Origin: an uncultured Clostridia bacterium
GTDB lineage: Bacteria; Bacillota; Clostridia; TANB77; CAG-508
Reading direction: 5' to 3'
DNA length: 12,838 bases
Assembly: GCA_934167175.1 (NCBI GenBank)
Contig: CAKPKF010000024.1
Span: 1 to 12,838 of the forward strand
Shown: one piece after another, positions 1-5,840 of the stretch
How the letters are laid out: every line of letters begins with the position of its first letter
How positions within the stretch are numbered: the stretch's first letter is position 1
The notes under the pieces: generated by a model
The model's input: only the letters and a program-made list of their open reading frames with translations
What the model was told of the DNA's origin: nothing
Databases searched by the model: none
Made by a program: the position numbers and the translations under genes

Positions 1-148
1 TTGTGTTGTTCGTTATCATTATTTTAAATAATGTGCGTTTCCAATTATAACCTAATATATATCTGTTTTTTATGATTTTATCATAATTTTTAACTTGTTT
101 TTTATAGCTTCTTGTAATAGCTGCAAAAAATAAATATAGAACCAGCAT
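1..148 (-). other. Open frame running off the window's left edge, uncertain
   Basis: One minus-strand frame stays open for 49 codons from an ATG at 146-148 to the window edge. It would encode a hydrophobic start followed by a Lys/Tyr/Asn-rich stretch. The ATG lies in the loop of the terminator of the neighbouring gene and no Shine-Dalgarno precedes it, so this may be chance openness in A+T-rich DNA. Nothing else is recognisable in bases 1-133. Confidence 0.15.
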
Positions 149-166
149 TATTCACTGGTTCTATAT
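134..166 (-). terminator. Rho-independent terminator of the anchored protein gene
   Basis: A 12-bp perfect stem (134-145 with 155-166, containing GAACCAG/CTGGTTC) closes a 9-base loop immediately after the stop codon of the gene at 168-860. In the minus direction the stem is followed by a T-rich tract (ATTTATTTTTT), which makes it a good intrinsic terminator for that gene. Confidence 0.85.
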
Positions 167-167
167 A

Positions 168-860
168 TTAATCAAAATCAGAAGAAGTAAATTTATCAAT
201 CATCCATTCATCATTTATTTTAACAAGAGTAAATTCACTAGATTTATCATTTTTTTCTATCCATGCTCCTGCATCATCTGGTTTATTAGGGTTAGGACCC
301 AATTGCTTTGTTTTTAAAGTTGCAGTGATTGTTGAATTTGTCACTTTTATATTTTCAAATTTGTCAAAGCCATTGTATCCATATGCTCCACCGCCTTCTT
401 GAAAATAATATTTTCCATTTTCAAAATGTACAAGCATTGGCAAGTTATTTTTTATTTCTTTAAGTAAATTGTTTGTACCATATTTTAAAATAGTATTATC
501 AAAATTTTTTATTTCTTCACCAGGATTTACTTTAAAGAATTCTTTTGTTGAAAAATATATTTTTTCAACAATATCAAATTTAGCTTTTAGTATTGCTAAT
601 GCTTCACTTTCACTTAAAGTTGTAGAATTATCAACACTAGAATTTGTAGTTTCTGATATAGTTGATGAGTTTTCTTGTAATTTATTAATAGTATTTTCTA
701 AATTGCTAACCTTACTATTCAAATTAGAAATAGTTTCATTTTCATTTGTTTTTTTCATGCAAAGTTCATATATAAAATAACCCATAACAATAATGACGAT
801 TATAGCTAAAATCAAAAAGAATGTTGATAAACTAATTTTTGTAACCTTCTTTTCGTCCAT
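168..860 (-). CDS. Membrane-anchored protein of unknown function with coiled coil
   Basis: The 230-residue protein has a short charged N-terminus and one strong membrane segment at about residues 12-32. A short coiled-coil-like heptad region follows (about 41-65), then a Ser/Thr/Asn-rich linker (about 65-85) and a folded C-terminal domain (about 86-228). The domain ends in a strand pattern, FTLVKINDEWMIDKF, typical of small extracytoplasmic NTF2-like or DUF4878-like domains, though I cannot assign the family. The likely topology is N-in with the domain outside the cell. The start is well supported: AAGGGGGT lies 8-9 bases upstream, with a sigma-A-type promoter 40-70 bases upstream and a terminator right after the stop. 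It is therefore probably monocistronic. Seen: the anchor, linker and signals. Inferred: the outside location. Confidence 0.85.
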   Translation of the reverse strand: MDEKKVTKISLSTFFLILAIIVIIVMGYFIYELCMKKTNENETISNLNSKVSNLENTINKLQENSSTISETTNSSVDNSTTLSESEALAILKAKFDIVEKIYFSTKEFFKVNPGEEIKNFDNTILKYGTNNLLKEIKNNLPMLVHFENGKYYFQEGGGAYGYNGFDKFENIKVTNSTITATLKTKQLGPNPNKPDDAGAWIEKNDKSSEFTLVKINDEWMIDKFTSSDFD

Positions 861-900
861 AATATGTACCCCCTTTCTTTAGTAAAAATCACGTACTTAA

Positions 901-929
901 ATTCTATCATTTATTCTATTTTTTTACAA
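901..929 (-). promoter_or_regulatory. Sigma-A-type promoter for the gene at 168-860
   Basis: On the minus strand, TTGTAA (924-929) is followed by a 17-base spacer and TAGAAT (901-906), a 4/6 and 5/6 match to consensus. Transcription would start near 894, giving a leader of about 35 bases with a strong Shine-Dalgarno. It lies just beyond the stop codon of the upstream gene at 938. Confidence 0.6.
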
Positions 930-937
930 TATAAAAT

Positions 938-1270
938 CTATTTTTTAAATAAATTATCTGGATTATATTTTCCTCTTAGCACTTTTTGATACTCTTCACG
1001 TTCCAACATTTCCTCTTTTAAAATAGCTTTTCTAACATCACTACTTGCCCCAAAATCCCTATACAAAATAGCTAAAATTGCTTTAGTTTCCTCTAGCATA
1101 TCTTGCTTGTGAAAATCTTTATTAAGGTTTAGATGATATACATAAGAAAGGTTTCTCTTATTTTCAAACAACTCTATTAGCTCTATTGGTAATTTTAATA
1201 TATAGCGGGCTGGTAAGTAGCTAAGTATTTCATAAACTTCAGAATAAGCATCTAAATAAATATTATTCAT
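938..1270 (-). CDS. Small Firmicutes protein of unknown function
   Basis: This 110-residue soluble, probably helical protein has no membrane segment. Its layout matches, from memory, a widespread Firmicutes family of unknown function: an N-terminal acidic Tyr-rich helix, a Lys-Leu-Pro-x-Glu segment, a central ETKAILAILYRDF motif (about residues 61-73) and a C-terminal YNPDNLF motif. Family members often carry a longer tail after that motif; here the protein stops three residues later. The ATG shares one base with the stop of the upstream gene (TAATG), so translation is probably coupled. A purine-rich AAGGGGG lies about 10 bases upstream. The stop is TAG. The family resemblance is from recall, not search. 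Confidence 0.75.
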   Translation of the reverse strand: MNNIYLDAYSEVYEILSYLPARYILKLPIELIELFENKRNLSYVYHLNLNKDFHKQDMLEETKAILAILYRDFGASSDVRKAILKEEMLEREEYQKVLRGKYNPDNLFKK

Positions 1271-1539
1271 TATTTAGCATCCCCCTTGTTTTGTTCCAAA
1301 GCACGTCTAAGTGAGCGAATTTCGCTATAAAGCATGCCAGAAGTTATATCTTTTGTATTAATAAGAGGGTTCAAATGTTGTAATTCAGAAACAAAATAAT
1401 CTTCTGAATAAATGCTATCATCAATTTCATGAGCAAGACTTCTAAGGATAGTTGAATATATAACCACATCCTTAAAATAAATTATTTTCAATTTCAAACA
1501 AATTATATCATTTAATTTGAAAACTTTATATACTCTCAT
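1270..1539 (-). CDS. Hypothetical protein, start uncertain
   Basis: The 89-residue ORF overlaps the next gene by one base (TAATG). Its C-terminal half (from about residue 28) looks like a real amphipathic helical protein, with the motif LRSLAHEIDDSIYSEDYFVSEL and a charged LRRALEQNKGDAK end. The first 25-30 residues are less convincing, and no Shine-Dalgarno precedes the ATG at 1539; a GTG at residue 25 is possible. The start codon also lies inside a strong promoter that fires in the opposite direction (1539-1567, plus). The 5' end may therefore have been lost or replaced when the adjacent module arrived. The function is unknown, but coupling to the 938-1270 gene suggests they act together. 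Confidence 0.6.
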   Translation of the reverse strand: MRVYKVFKLNDIICLKLKIIYFKDVVIYSTILRSLAHEIDDSIYSEDYFVSELQHLNPLINTKDITSGMLYSEIRSLRRALEQNKGDAK

Positions 1540-1567
1540 TGAAATTCGTGAAAATTTTGTATATAAT
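1539..1567 (+). promoter_or_regulatory. Strong plus-strand promoter facing the small peptide gene
   Basis: TTGAAA (1539-1544), a 17-base spacer and a perfect TATAAT (1562-1567) form one of the best sigma-A promoters in the window. It points right, against all neighbouring genes, and transcription would start near 1574. The only downstream elements are the shared hairpin at 1739-1778 and the oppositely oriented peptide gene at 1814-1891, so a non-coding RNA is the likely product. Confidence 0.65.
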
Positions 1568-1683
1568 GTTTTTAGAAAGAGAACTTAGTTCGTAACTTGT
1601 ATGTGATTCGCTCCACGCTATTAATGGTAAATTTAGGGTATTATATAAAAGCACATGAGTTATTAGAATTTAAGAAAATTCAG

Positions 1684-1689
1684 TATACT
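1684..1689 (+). promoter_or_regulatory. Possible second -10 element
   Basis: TATACT matches the -10 consensus at 5/6, but the region 15-17 bases upstream (around TTAGAA) is only a weak -35. It would start an RNA of about 85 bases ending at the shared hairpin. Confidence 0.25.
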
Positions 1690-1738
1690 AGAAATAAAAA
1701 ACGGGAAATCCATAAACGTGTTTTGCCGATTAACATGT

Positions 1739-1778
1739 AAAAAACACATTGAACCGCCAAGTTACAGATGTGTTTTTT
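1739..1778. terminator. Bidirectional hairpin between convergent transcripts
   Basis: A perfect 11-bp stem pairs AAAAAACACAT (1739-1749) with ATGTGTTTTTT (1768-1778) around an 18-base loop. It gives a T-run in either direction, so it can end both the plus-strand RNA and the minus-strand peptide transcript. In the minus orientation the loop contains CUUG, which fits the YUNR U-turn rule known from RNA-RNA recognition loops. The loop is unusually G+C-rich for this region (ACCGCC on the plus strand). Confidence 0.7.
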
Positions 1779-1813
1779 TCTTGTCTATTTGCTTAAAATT
1801 ATAACCAATATAA

Positions 1814-1891
1814 TTAAGGCAATATAATATTTTCGACAACTAAGCCAAATAAAAGTAAGTATATTATTTCTAATAAAACAGCTTCTATCAT
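1814..1891 (-). CDS. 25-residue hydrophobic peptide, candidate type I toxin
   Basis: ATG at 1889-1891 opens a 25-codon frame ending in TAA at 1814-1816. The peptide is almost entirely hydrophobic: MIEAVLLE, then IIYLLLFGLVV, then ENIILP. That is one membrane-spanning helix flanked by Glu residues. The Shine-Dalgarno is excellent (AGAAGGTGG, 1896-1904, minus), stronger than that of several large genes here, which argues that it is translated. A hairpin (1910-1923) lies just 5' of the SD, and a convergent promoter and shared terminator lie downstream. Short single-helix peptides in such a layout are typical of type I toxins such as Fst and TxpA. Against this, it has no basic residue, whereas known toxins usually have a charged C-terminal tail. 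No convincing promoter was found upstream. Alternatives are a small regulatory membrane peptide or a leader peptide. Confidence 0.5.
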   Translation of the reverse strand: MIEAVLLEIIYLLLFGLVVENIILP

Positions 1892-1909
1892 AGCACCACC
1901 TTCTCACTC

Positions 1910-1923
1910 ACAACATAAGTTGT
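1910..1923 (-). promoter_or_regulatory. Hairpin in the leader of the small peptide gene
   Basis: ACAAC-TTAT-GTTGT forms a 5-bp stem with a 4-base loop five bases upstream of the Shine-Dalgarno of the 25-residue peptide. Leader hairpins of this kind often stabilise or restrict translation of type I toxin mRNAs. The stem is short, so its effect is uncertain. Confidence 0.4.
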
Positions 1924-2045
1924 AGATTAAAAGTGGCAAACCTCATCTGCTTATTCTCATTTCCTATAACTAGTAATATGACATAATAGATTTAAAGAAT
2001 CAATAAAAAGAAAACATTTCTTTGCAATCTTTTAATGAGAAATAT

Positions 2046-2221
2046 ATGCGAGTAAAACGTAAAATAAGAATGTTTTGAACAGAAACTCCTGACATTATAC
2101 CCCTTGAAGACTTAGCTAAAATATTAGGATGTAGAATTGCAACTGCTAGAAATAAGTTTGATGAAACTAATTTTCCAAATTATAAAAAATATTGGAACTT
2201 ATTTGCACTTATTAAATACAT
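2046..2221 (+). pseudogene. Broken helix-turn-helix gene remnant
   Basis: An ATG at 2046 starts a basic stretch (MRVKRKIRMF) that hits TGA at 2076-2078. The same frame then continues without a start codon into a clear protein-like segment: IIPLEDLAKILGCRIATARN, then KFDETNFPNYKKYWNLFALI, then KYI, ending near 2220. The pattern of hydrophobic helix, LAKILGC turn, TARNKF recognition helix and NFPNY wing resembles small excisionase-like or AlpA-like HTH proteins of mobile elements. After KYI the frame only reads the antisense of the next gene. It is the sole plus-strand coding trace in the window and is inactive under the standard code because of the in-frame stop. The HTH assignment is by eye. 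Confidence 0.45.
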
Positions 2222-2231
2222 TGCTCCTCCT
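2180..2231 (-). other. Orphan Shine-Dalgarno with ATG and a 13-codon frame
   Basis: On the minus strand a perfect AGGAGG (2226-2231) lies four bases before an ATG (2219-2221) that opens only 13 codons (MYLISANKFQYFL) before TAA at 2180. It may be the surviving start of a lost gene, or chance, because it overlaps the end of the HTH remnant on the other strand. Confidence 0.2.
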
Positions 2232-2258
2232 ATCTATACTAAAATTGTAATCTTTTCC

Positions 2259-2681
2259 TTACTTCTTCCAAGTCATTGTATATTCTATTTCATTTGTATT
2301 TTTATCTATATTTTCGCTTGTAATTATAAAATTGTTTTTTTCATAAAACTTAATAGCATTTGCATTTTTCTTATATACACTTAATGTTAGGCTTTCTTTA
2401 TCTTCTTTTATTTTTTCTAGTAAAGATGTCCCTATTCCACTATGCTGATTATTTATATCTACAAAAATTCCTTCAATATAATTATTATTTACGCCTACAA
2501 ATCCTACAATATGCTCATTTAAAATATAAACATATATATCTGCATTCGGCAAAATTTCTCTTACATATTCATAATTATTTTTCCAATATTCTTTTTCGAT
2601 AAAATTATGAGTTCTTATATTTTCATTTTTCCAAATTTTCATTATATCATTTATATCATTTTTTTCAAATTTTCTTATCAT
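2259..2681 (-). CDS. GNAT-family N-acetyltransferase (YjaB-like)
   Basis: This 140-residue protein has the GNAT fold order. An N-terminal segment has the pattern THNFIEKEYW (about residues 24-33), followed by the strand pair VYILNEHIVGFVGV (about 51-64). Motif A, IEGIFVDINNQHSGIG (69-84), carries the acetyl-CoA pyrophosphate-binding Q-x-x-G-x-G, and motif B, NANAIKFYEKNNF, is at 106-118. The N-terminal pattern and spacing match the YjaB/YiaC-type subgroup, whose substrates are mostly unknown. The family transfers an acetyl group from acetyl-CoA to an amine in the cytoplasm. The start is supported by AGGAGAGAT just upstream. It begins 39 bp after the radical SAM gene with no hairpin between, so it is probably the last gene of that operon. 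It could modify the same metabolite, but this is inference. Confidence 0.85.
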   Translation of the reverse strand: MIRKFEKNDINDIMKIWKNENIRTHNFIEKEYWKNNYEYVREILPNADIYVYILNEHIVGFVGVNNNYIEGIFVDINNQHSGIGTSLLEKIKEDKESLTLSVYKKNANAIKFYEKNNFIITSENIDKNTNEIEYTMTWKK

Positions 2682-2720
2682 ATATCTCTCCTAGTTATTG
2701 TAATTTTTGATTCTATAGTT

Positions 2721-3998
2721 TTATCTTGATTCATCGTCATCTTGTTCTCTCATTTCTAAAATTCTTGAATAATTTAAAGGATTATTCACTAAATTGATTA
2801 ATTCTGAATATTGTACATCTTTAAGATTCGAATTCTTATAAGTTTTTCTATTATACATACTAAAATTTGTTAATGTTACATTACCACTTAATAGATGATA
2901 CGGTGTATATATAGTTGGTCTAACTATTGCCTTTCTTGAAGTTAAAAAATCGAATGTTTTTATTATATCTACTCTTCTTTGACCATCCATTCCAAGCATT
3001 ATGCAACATTTTACCATAATTCCAGCATTTTGAATATTTAAAATTGCTCTATTAATTTCTTCTTCTGTAAAATCTTTTGTCCCAATTAACTCTTCATTTT
3101 TTAAACTTTCCACTCCTATAGATATTTGTTTACATCCAGATTCTCTCATCAACTTTAATAATTCGAAATCTTGTACTAAATCTATTCTTGTAGCACATTC
3201 CCATGTGATGTCTGAAAAATGTGTTTTCATTAAATCACAAAATTCTTTTACATATCTTTTGTTTAATGTGAAATTTGCAGCCCATATTTTTATATGTCTA
3301 TAATTCTTTCCTATTGCTTCCAATGCCATCCTTACATTTTGAATACTTCTTCTTCTTTCTCTATTTCCTTCTGTCAACTGAATTAAACAATGCTCACAAC
3401 CAAATGGACAACCTCTGCTAATATTTAACACAAACCTATTTTTTCCCTTAATTTTATCATATTCCCTTATTGGTACTCTATTTTCTCTTGATACTCCCCA
3501 TTCTTCCTCATCTATATATTCACCAGGTTTAGTAGAATACAATTTTCCCTCTGATATTACTTTGCTTCCTCTTAAATTTTCAATATTCCATTCTAATTCT
3601 TCTTTATAAGAATCTAAAAAACTTTTAATTGAAATTTCAAAATCTCCATCTGAATGTATTACATCAAACGGAGATTCTAAAAATAAATCCGGTAACATTA
3701 ACGTTACATTTCCATAAGCACATATAGGTATCGCCTGAAACTTTCTTTTTATTTCTTCTCCTAATTTAAAACCATTTTCTACATTTTCATAATTCAAATG
3801 CATAATTACCTTTGTTATTCTATTTTCTCTAATTAGTTGTATTACATCTTCTGTTTGAATATCTTCATCTATTACTTTAATTTCATCATCAACTTTTCGA
3901 TCTAAATAATCAATAATTTCTCCAAATTGTGTATAATGATAATTTATATGTACTGTTTCTTTAGATTTAGGCCATATTATTAAAATATTATTCATCAT
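2721..3998 (-). CDS. Radical SAM enzyme with B12-binding-like N-terminus
   Basis: The 425-residue protein has an N-terminal Rossmann-like region (about 1-130) with the order of a cobalamin-binding domain. Its elements are ITKVIMHLNYENVENGFKLG, then AIPICAYG, then FDVIHSDGDFEISIKSFL, where SDGDFE takes the usual G-x-G-E position. The canonical DxHxxG cobalamin-ligand motif is not visible. The radical SAM domain follows: SRGCPFGCEHC (194-204), with Cys197, Cys201 and Cys204 as CxxxCxxC ligands of the 4Fe-4S cluster, and QISIGVESLKNEEL at 291-304. It should cleave S-adenosylmethionine to make a radical for methylation or rearrangement; the substrate is unknown. Its ATG lies inside the end of the DUF402 gene (11-bp overlap), with GAGAGG six bases upstream. 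A second ATG follows directly. Its resemblance is to class B methylases such as Fom3, but it is shorter. Confidence 0.85.
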   Translation of the reverse strand: MMNNILIIWPKSKETVHINYHYTQFGEIIDYLDRKVDDEIKVIDEDIQTEDVIQLIRENRITKVIMHLNYENVENGFKLGEEIKRKFQAIPICAYGNVTLMLPDLFLESPFDVIHSDGDFEISIKSFLDSYKEELEWNIENLRGSKVISEGKLYSTKPGEYIDEEEWGVSRENRVPIREYDKIKGKNRFVLNISRGCPFGCEHCLIQLTEGNRERRRSIQNVRMALEAIGKNYRHIKIWAANFTLNKRYVKEFCDLMKTHFSDITWECATRIDLVQDFELLKLMRESGCKQISIGVESLKNEELIGTKDFTEEEINRAILNIQNAGIMVKCCIMLGMDGQRRVDIIKTFDFLTSRKAIVRPTIYTPYHLLSGNVTLTNFSMYNRKTYKNSNLKDVQYSELINLVNNPLNYSRILEMREQDDDESR

Positions 3999-4545
3999 CT
4001 ATATCCTCTCTAGTTCTATTAATAAACTGATTTAATTTACTATAACAAAATTCGTCCAATCTACTTTTATCAAATTTTATTCCTTTTATTATATTTTTTG
4101 CTATTATATGTGCACTTTCAAATTCTTGTTGAGTAATAGTTCCTTCTCTTAAAGCATCATTTAGTTCATCTTCATCTAATAATAAGGTTTTACCACCATC
4201 TATACTTACTATATCTAAAAACAAATCATAAAAGTGTGAAGTTCCATCTCTTTTTATTACATTTCCATTTGTAATATCAAAATAATATTGTATTAATTTT
4301 CCATTTTCATCAAACATAACTGTTAACCACCATTTTTCACCGTCAATTGCAAACTGTAACCAGTAGTAACCATTATCTGCTATTTTTAGTTTGTAATCTG
4401 TATATTCTTTATAACAGGGACTAGTTAACTTTTTTAAATGCAAAATACTAACGATTCCTTTACAATCTTCCAAATATTCATATTGATAATCACTTTCAAT
4501 AACACGTTTCCATCCATTTTTTGACATTTCTTTTTTTTCTAACAT
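3988..4545 (-). CDS. DUF402 family nucleotide phosphohydrolase
   Basis: The 185-residue protein matches the DUF402/FomD-Ntdp fold. A beta-barrel half contains YYWLQFAIDGEKWWLTVMF (about 60-78), then YYFDIT (87-92), FYDLFLDIV (105-113) and LLLDEDELNDAL (121-132). Helices follow, with the usual EFESAHIIAKNII segment. The acidic and Tyr residues in these motifs (Tyr88, Asp90, Asp107, Asp111, Asp124, Asp126, Glu127) sit where the family binds divalent metal and phosphate. Known members hydrolyse nucleoside tri/diphosphates (Ntdp) or CMP-linked phosphonates (FomD). The start has a very good AAGGAG seven bases upstream. It overlaps the radical SAM gene and lies 33 bp after the two-TM protein gene. 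Family assignment is firm; the substrate is inference. Confidence 0.85.
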   Translation of the reverse strand: MLEKKEMSKNGWKRVIESDYQYEYLEDCKGIVSILHLKKLTSPCYKEYTDYKLKIADNGYYWLQFAIDGEKWWLTVMFDENGKLIQYYFDITNGNVIKRDGTSHFYDLFLDIVSIDGGKTLLLDEDELNDALREGTITQQEFESAHIIAKNIIKGIKFDKSRLDEFCYSKLNQFINRTREDIDDE

Positions 4546-4578
4546 ACTTAACTCCTTCTATTTCTTTCAAGCAAATTA

Positions 4579-5016
4579 CTATTTTTTATTGTCGCCATTT
4601 TTTCTTCCAACATATATAGTAACAACTATTGTTGTTAAACTTATAAATACAGAAATTCCAACCATGTCATTATAATTGAATTTATGATGTTTGCTTAAAT
4701 ATTGTTCTATATAGTAAGACTTTTCATTTAAATATAAATTAATAGATTTAATTGAATTATCATTATACTGTAAAGAAAGAACTGAATAATCGTTTAATCC
4801 TGCACCACTAATTTCAATTTTACTTACATCCTTTAAGTTTTCAATTTTTATATTATCTTTTTGCAAATTTTCTTCAATAACAGCTACATTGGTTTGATTA
4901 ACATTTAATTCGTAATTTACTCCCCAAAAAGTAGCACAAAAATCGATACTCCAAACAATAATAGGAGAAATTATCAATATTATTTTTATAAAATTTAAAA
5001 ATCTTTTTCCTTTCAT
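4579..5016 (-). CDS. Two-TM membrane protein of unknown function
   Basis: The 145-residue protein has a basic N-terminus, a membrane segment at about residues 9-30, an extracytoplasmic region of about 85 residues and a second membrane segment at about 117-137. It ends in the basic tail GRKNGDNKK, so both ends should be cytoplasmic. The outer region has a beta pattern (KIEISGAGLNDYSVLSLQY, then SIKSINLYLN). No known family is recognised. The Shine-Dalgarno is weak (GTGAG). It is 33 bp upstream of the DUF402 gene and in the same direction, so co-transcription is likely, but a link to the nucleotide or radical SAM chemistry is unproven. Confidence 0.75.
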   Translation of the reverse strand: MKGKRFLNFIKIILIISPIIVWSIDFCATFWGVNYELNVNQTNVAVIEENLQKDNIKIENLKDVSKIEISGAGLNDYSVLSLQYNDNSIKSINLYLNEKSYYIEQYLSKHHKFNYNDMVGISVFISLTTIVVTIYVGRKNGDNKK

Positions 5017-5155
5017 AAAACCAAACTCACTTTCGACTTACTATTTAGTAATTAGTTTTAATTCCATACTGTTTGATATACTTTATTTCTACTATTAATG
5101 ACTAAATCTTTTATATTATTGAAAAAAAAGCTATTAAATCCATTACTATTTTTTA

Positions 5156-5794
5156 TTAATCTCCGAATACTTTAAATCCATATAATCCTAAAACTCCAGT
5201 AAATACTACTGCACTATATGTACTAAATCTTTCAATTACTCCAAATATCTCTTTAGGAACATTTGCACTTCCAACCGCTCCAACAAACATTAAAACAAGT
5301 GATATTATTGCAAATATTCCTAACATTCTATATTTGCTATTTTCTCTTAAAGATCCTATAGCAATTAGAATTAAAGAAATAATTGATAATAAAACTACCA
5401 ATGAAGTTAAAACATAAACATGTATTATTGATTGAGTACTTCCATCAAATCCACTACTTGATAATGGGAATAAAGCATATCCTATTGCTGAAATATAATT
5501 CATTATAGAAAATAAATATATTCCCAACCTTAAACTTTTTTTACTTTCTTTTTTTATTAATATACAAACCAAAGCACAACATAAACAGCTTAATATTTTA
5601 TAAACTGTAACAAATCCATTTGCAATTACAAATGATGGTGCATCTGTTGCTGTTAAGTCACTAACAGCTTGGCTCATCCAATTATATCCATCATAATTCA
5701 TAGCACCAACTATATCATGCAATAAATAAAATATAATGCTTATTCCTCCACTTAAACATAACCAATTTATTAAATATTTTCTTTTTATTTTCAA
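5156..5794 (-). CDS. DUF998 family integral membrane protein
   Basis: The 212-residue protein has six predicted membrane helices (about 9-26, 59-80, 89-110, 125-148, 156-176 and 192-209). The conserved DUF998-like segment YNWMSQAVSDLTATDAPSF (37-55) lies between helices 1 and 2, and LFPLSSSGFDGSTQSIIH follows helix 3. The biochemical function of the family is unknown. The proposed start is TTG at 5794, directly abutting GAGGTGA. A stop codon precedes it in frame, so there is no earlier choice; the zero spacing is odd and expression may be low. A strong promoter at 5927-5956 and a short leader frame lie upstream. A 139-bp gap with no clear terminator separates it from the two-TM protein gene. 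Confidence 0.8.
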   Translation of the reverse strand: MKIKRKYLINWLCLSGGISIIFYLLHDIVGAMNYDGYNWMSQAVSDLTATDAPSFVIANGFVTVYKILSCLCCALVCILIKKESKKSLRLGIYLFSIMNYISAIGYALFPLSSSGFDGSTQSIIHVYVLTSLVVLLSIISLILIAIGSLRENSKYRMLGIFAIISLVLMFVGAVGSANVPKEIFGVIERFSTYSAVVFTGVLGLYGFKVFGD

Positions 5795-5840
5795 TCACCT
5801 CGTATTAATTATTATTTTTTTATTTCTATTGGAGCTGGAT

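Larger units (their letters stand above)
1574..1780 (+). ncRNA. Putative antisense/antitoxin-like RNA
   Basis: This is predicted from promoter to terminator: the promoter at 1539-1567 would start an RNA of about 205 bases ending at the T-run of the hairpin at 1739-1778. A second, weaker -10 (TATACT, 1684-1689) could give an 85-base form starting near 1696, closer to the size of known convergent type I antitoxins. The RNA would be complementary to the 3' end of the transcript of the 25-residue peptide gene (1814-1891, minus), including the hairpin. It contains a 38-codon open frame (1624-1740) without a Shine-Dalgarno. The RNA itself is an inference from signals only. Confidence 0.4.

Noticed and set aside
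469..780. Plus-strand ORF of 103 codons
   Set aside because: It is the antisense of the anchored protein gene; the protein is a low-complexity Phe/Ser/Leu mirror and has no ribosome binding site. The same holds for all other plus-strand ORFs over 60 codons in the window.
1570..1925. par-like direct repeats shared by the peptide leader and the antisense RNA
   Set aside because: I compared the leader (1880-1925) with 1570-1740 by eye and found only matches of five or six bases, no better than chance.
1892..2040. Promoter for the 25-residue peptide gene
   Set aside because: Candidates such as TTGATT with CATATT or TATTAC have poor -10 boxes or wrong spacing; none was good enough to list.
2046..2221. 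TGA read as tryptophan (Mollicutes code), which would make the HTH gene intact
   Set aside because: All confident genes use TGG for Trp and are free of in-frame TGA, so the standard bacterial code applies.
5038..5051. Inverted repeat TTACTA-TT-TAGTAA upstream of the two-TM protein gene
   Set aside because: It is short, A+T-only apart from two C/G pairs, and not linked to a recognisable promoter, so it may be chance.
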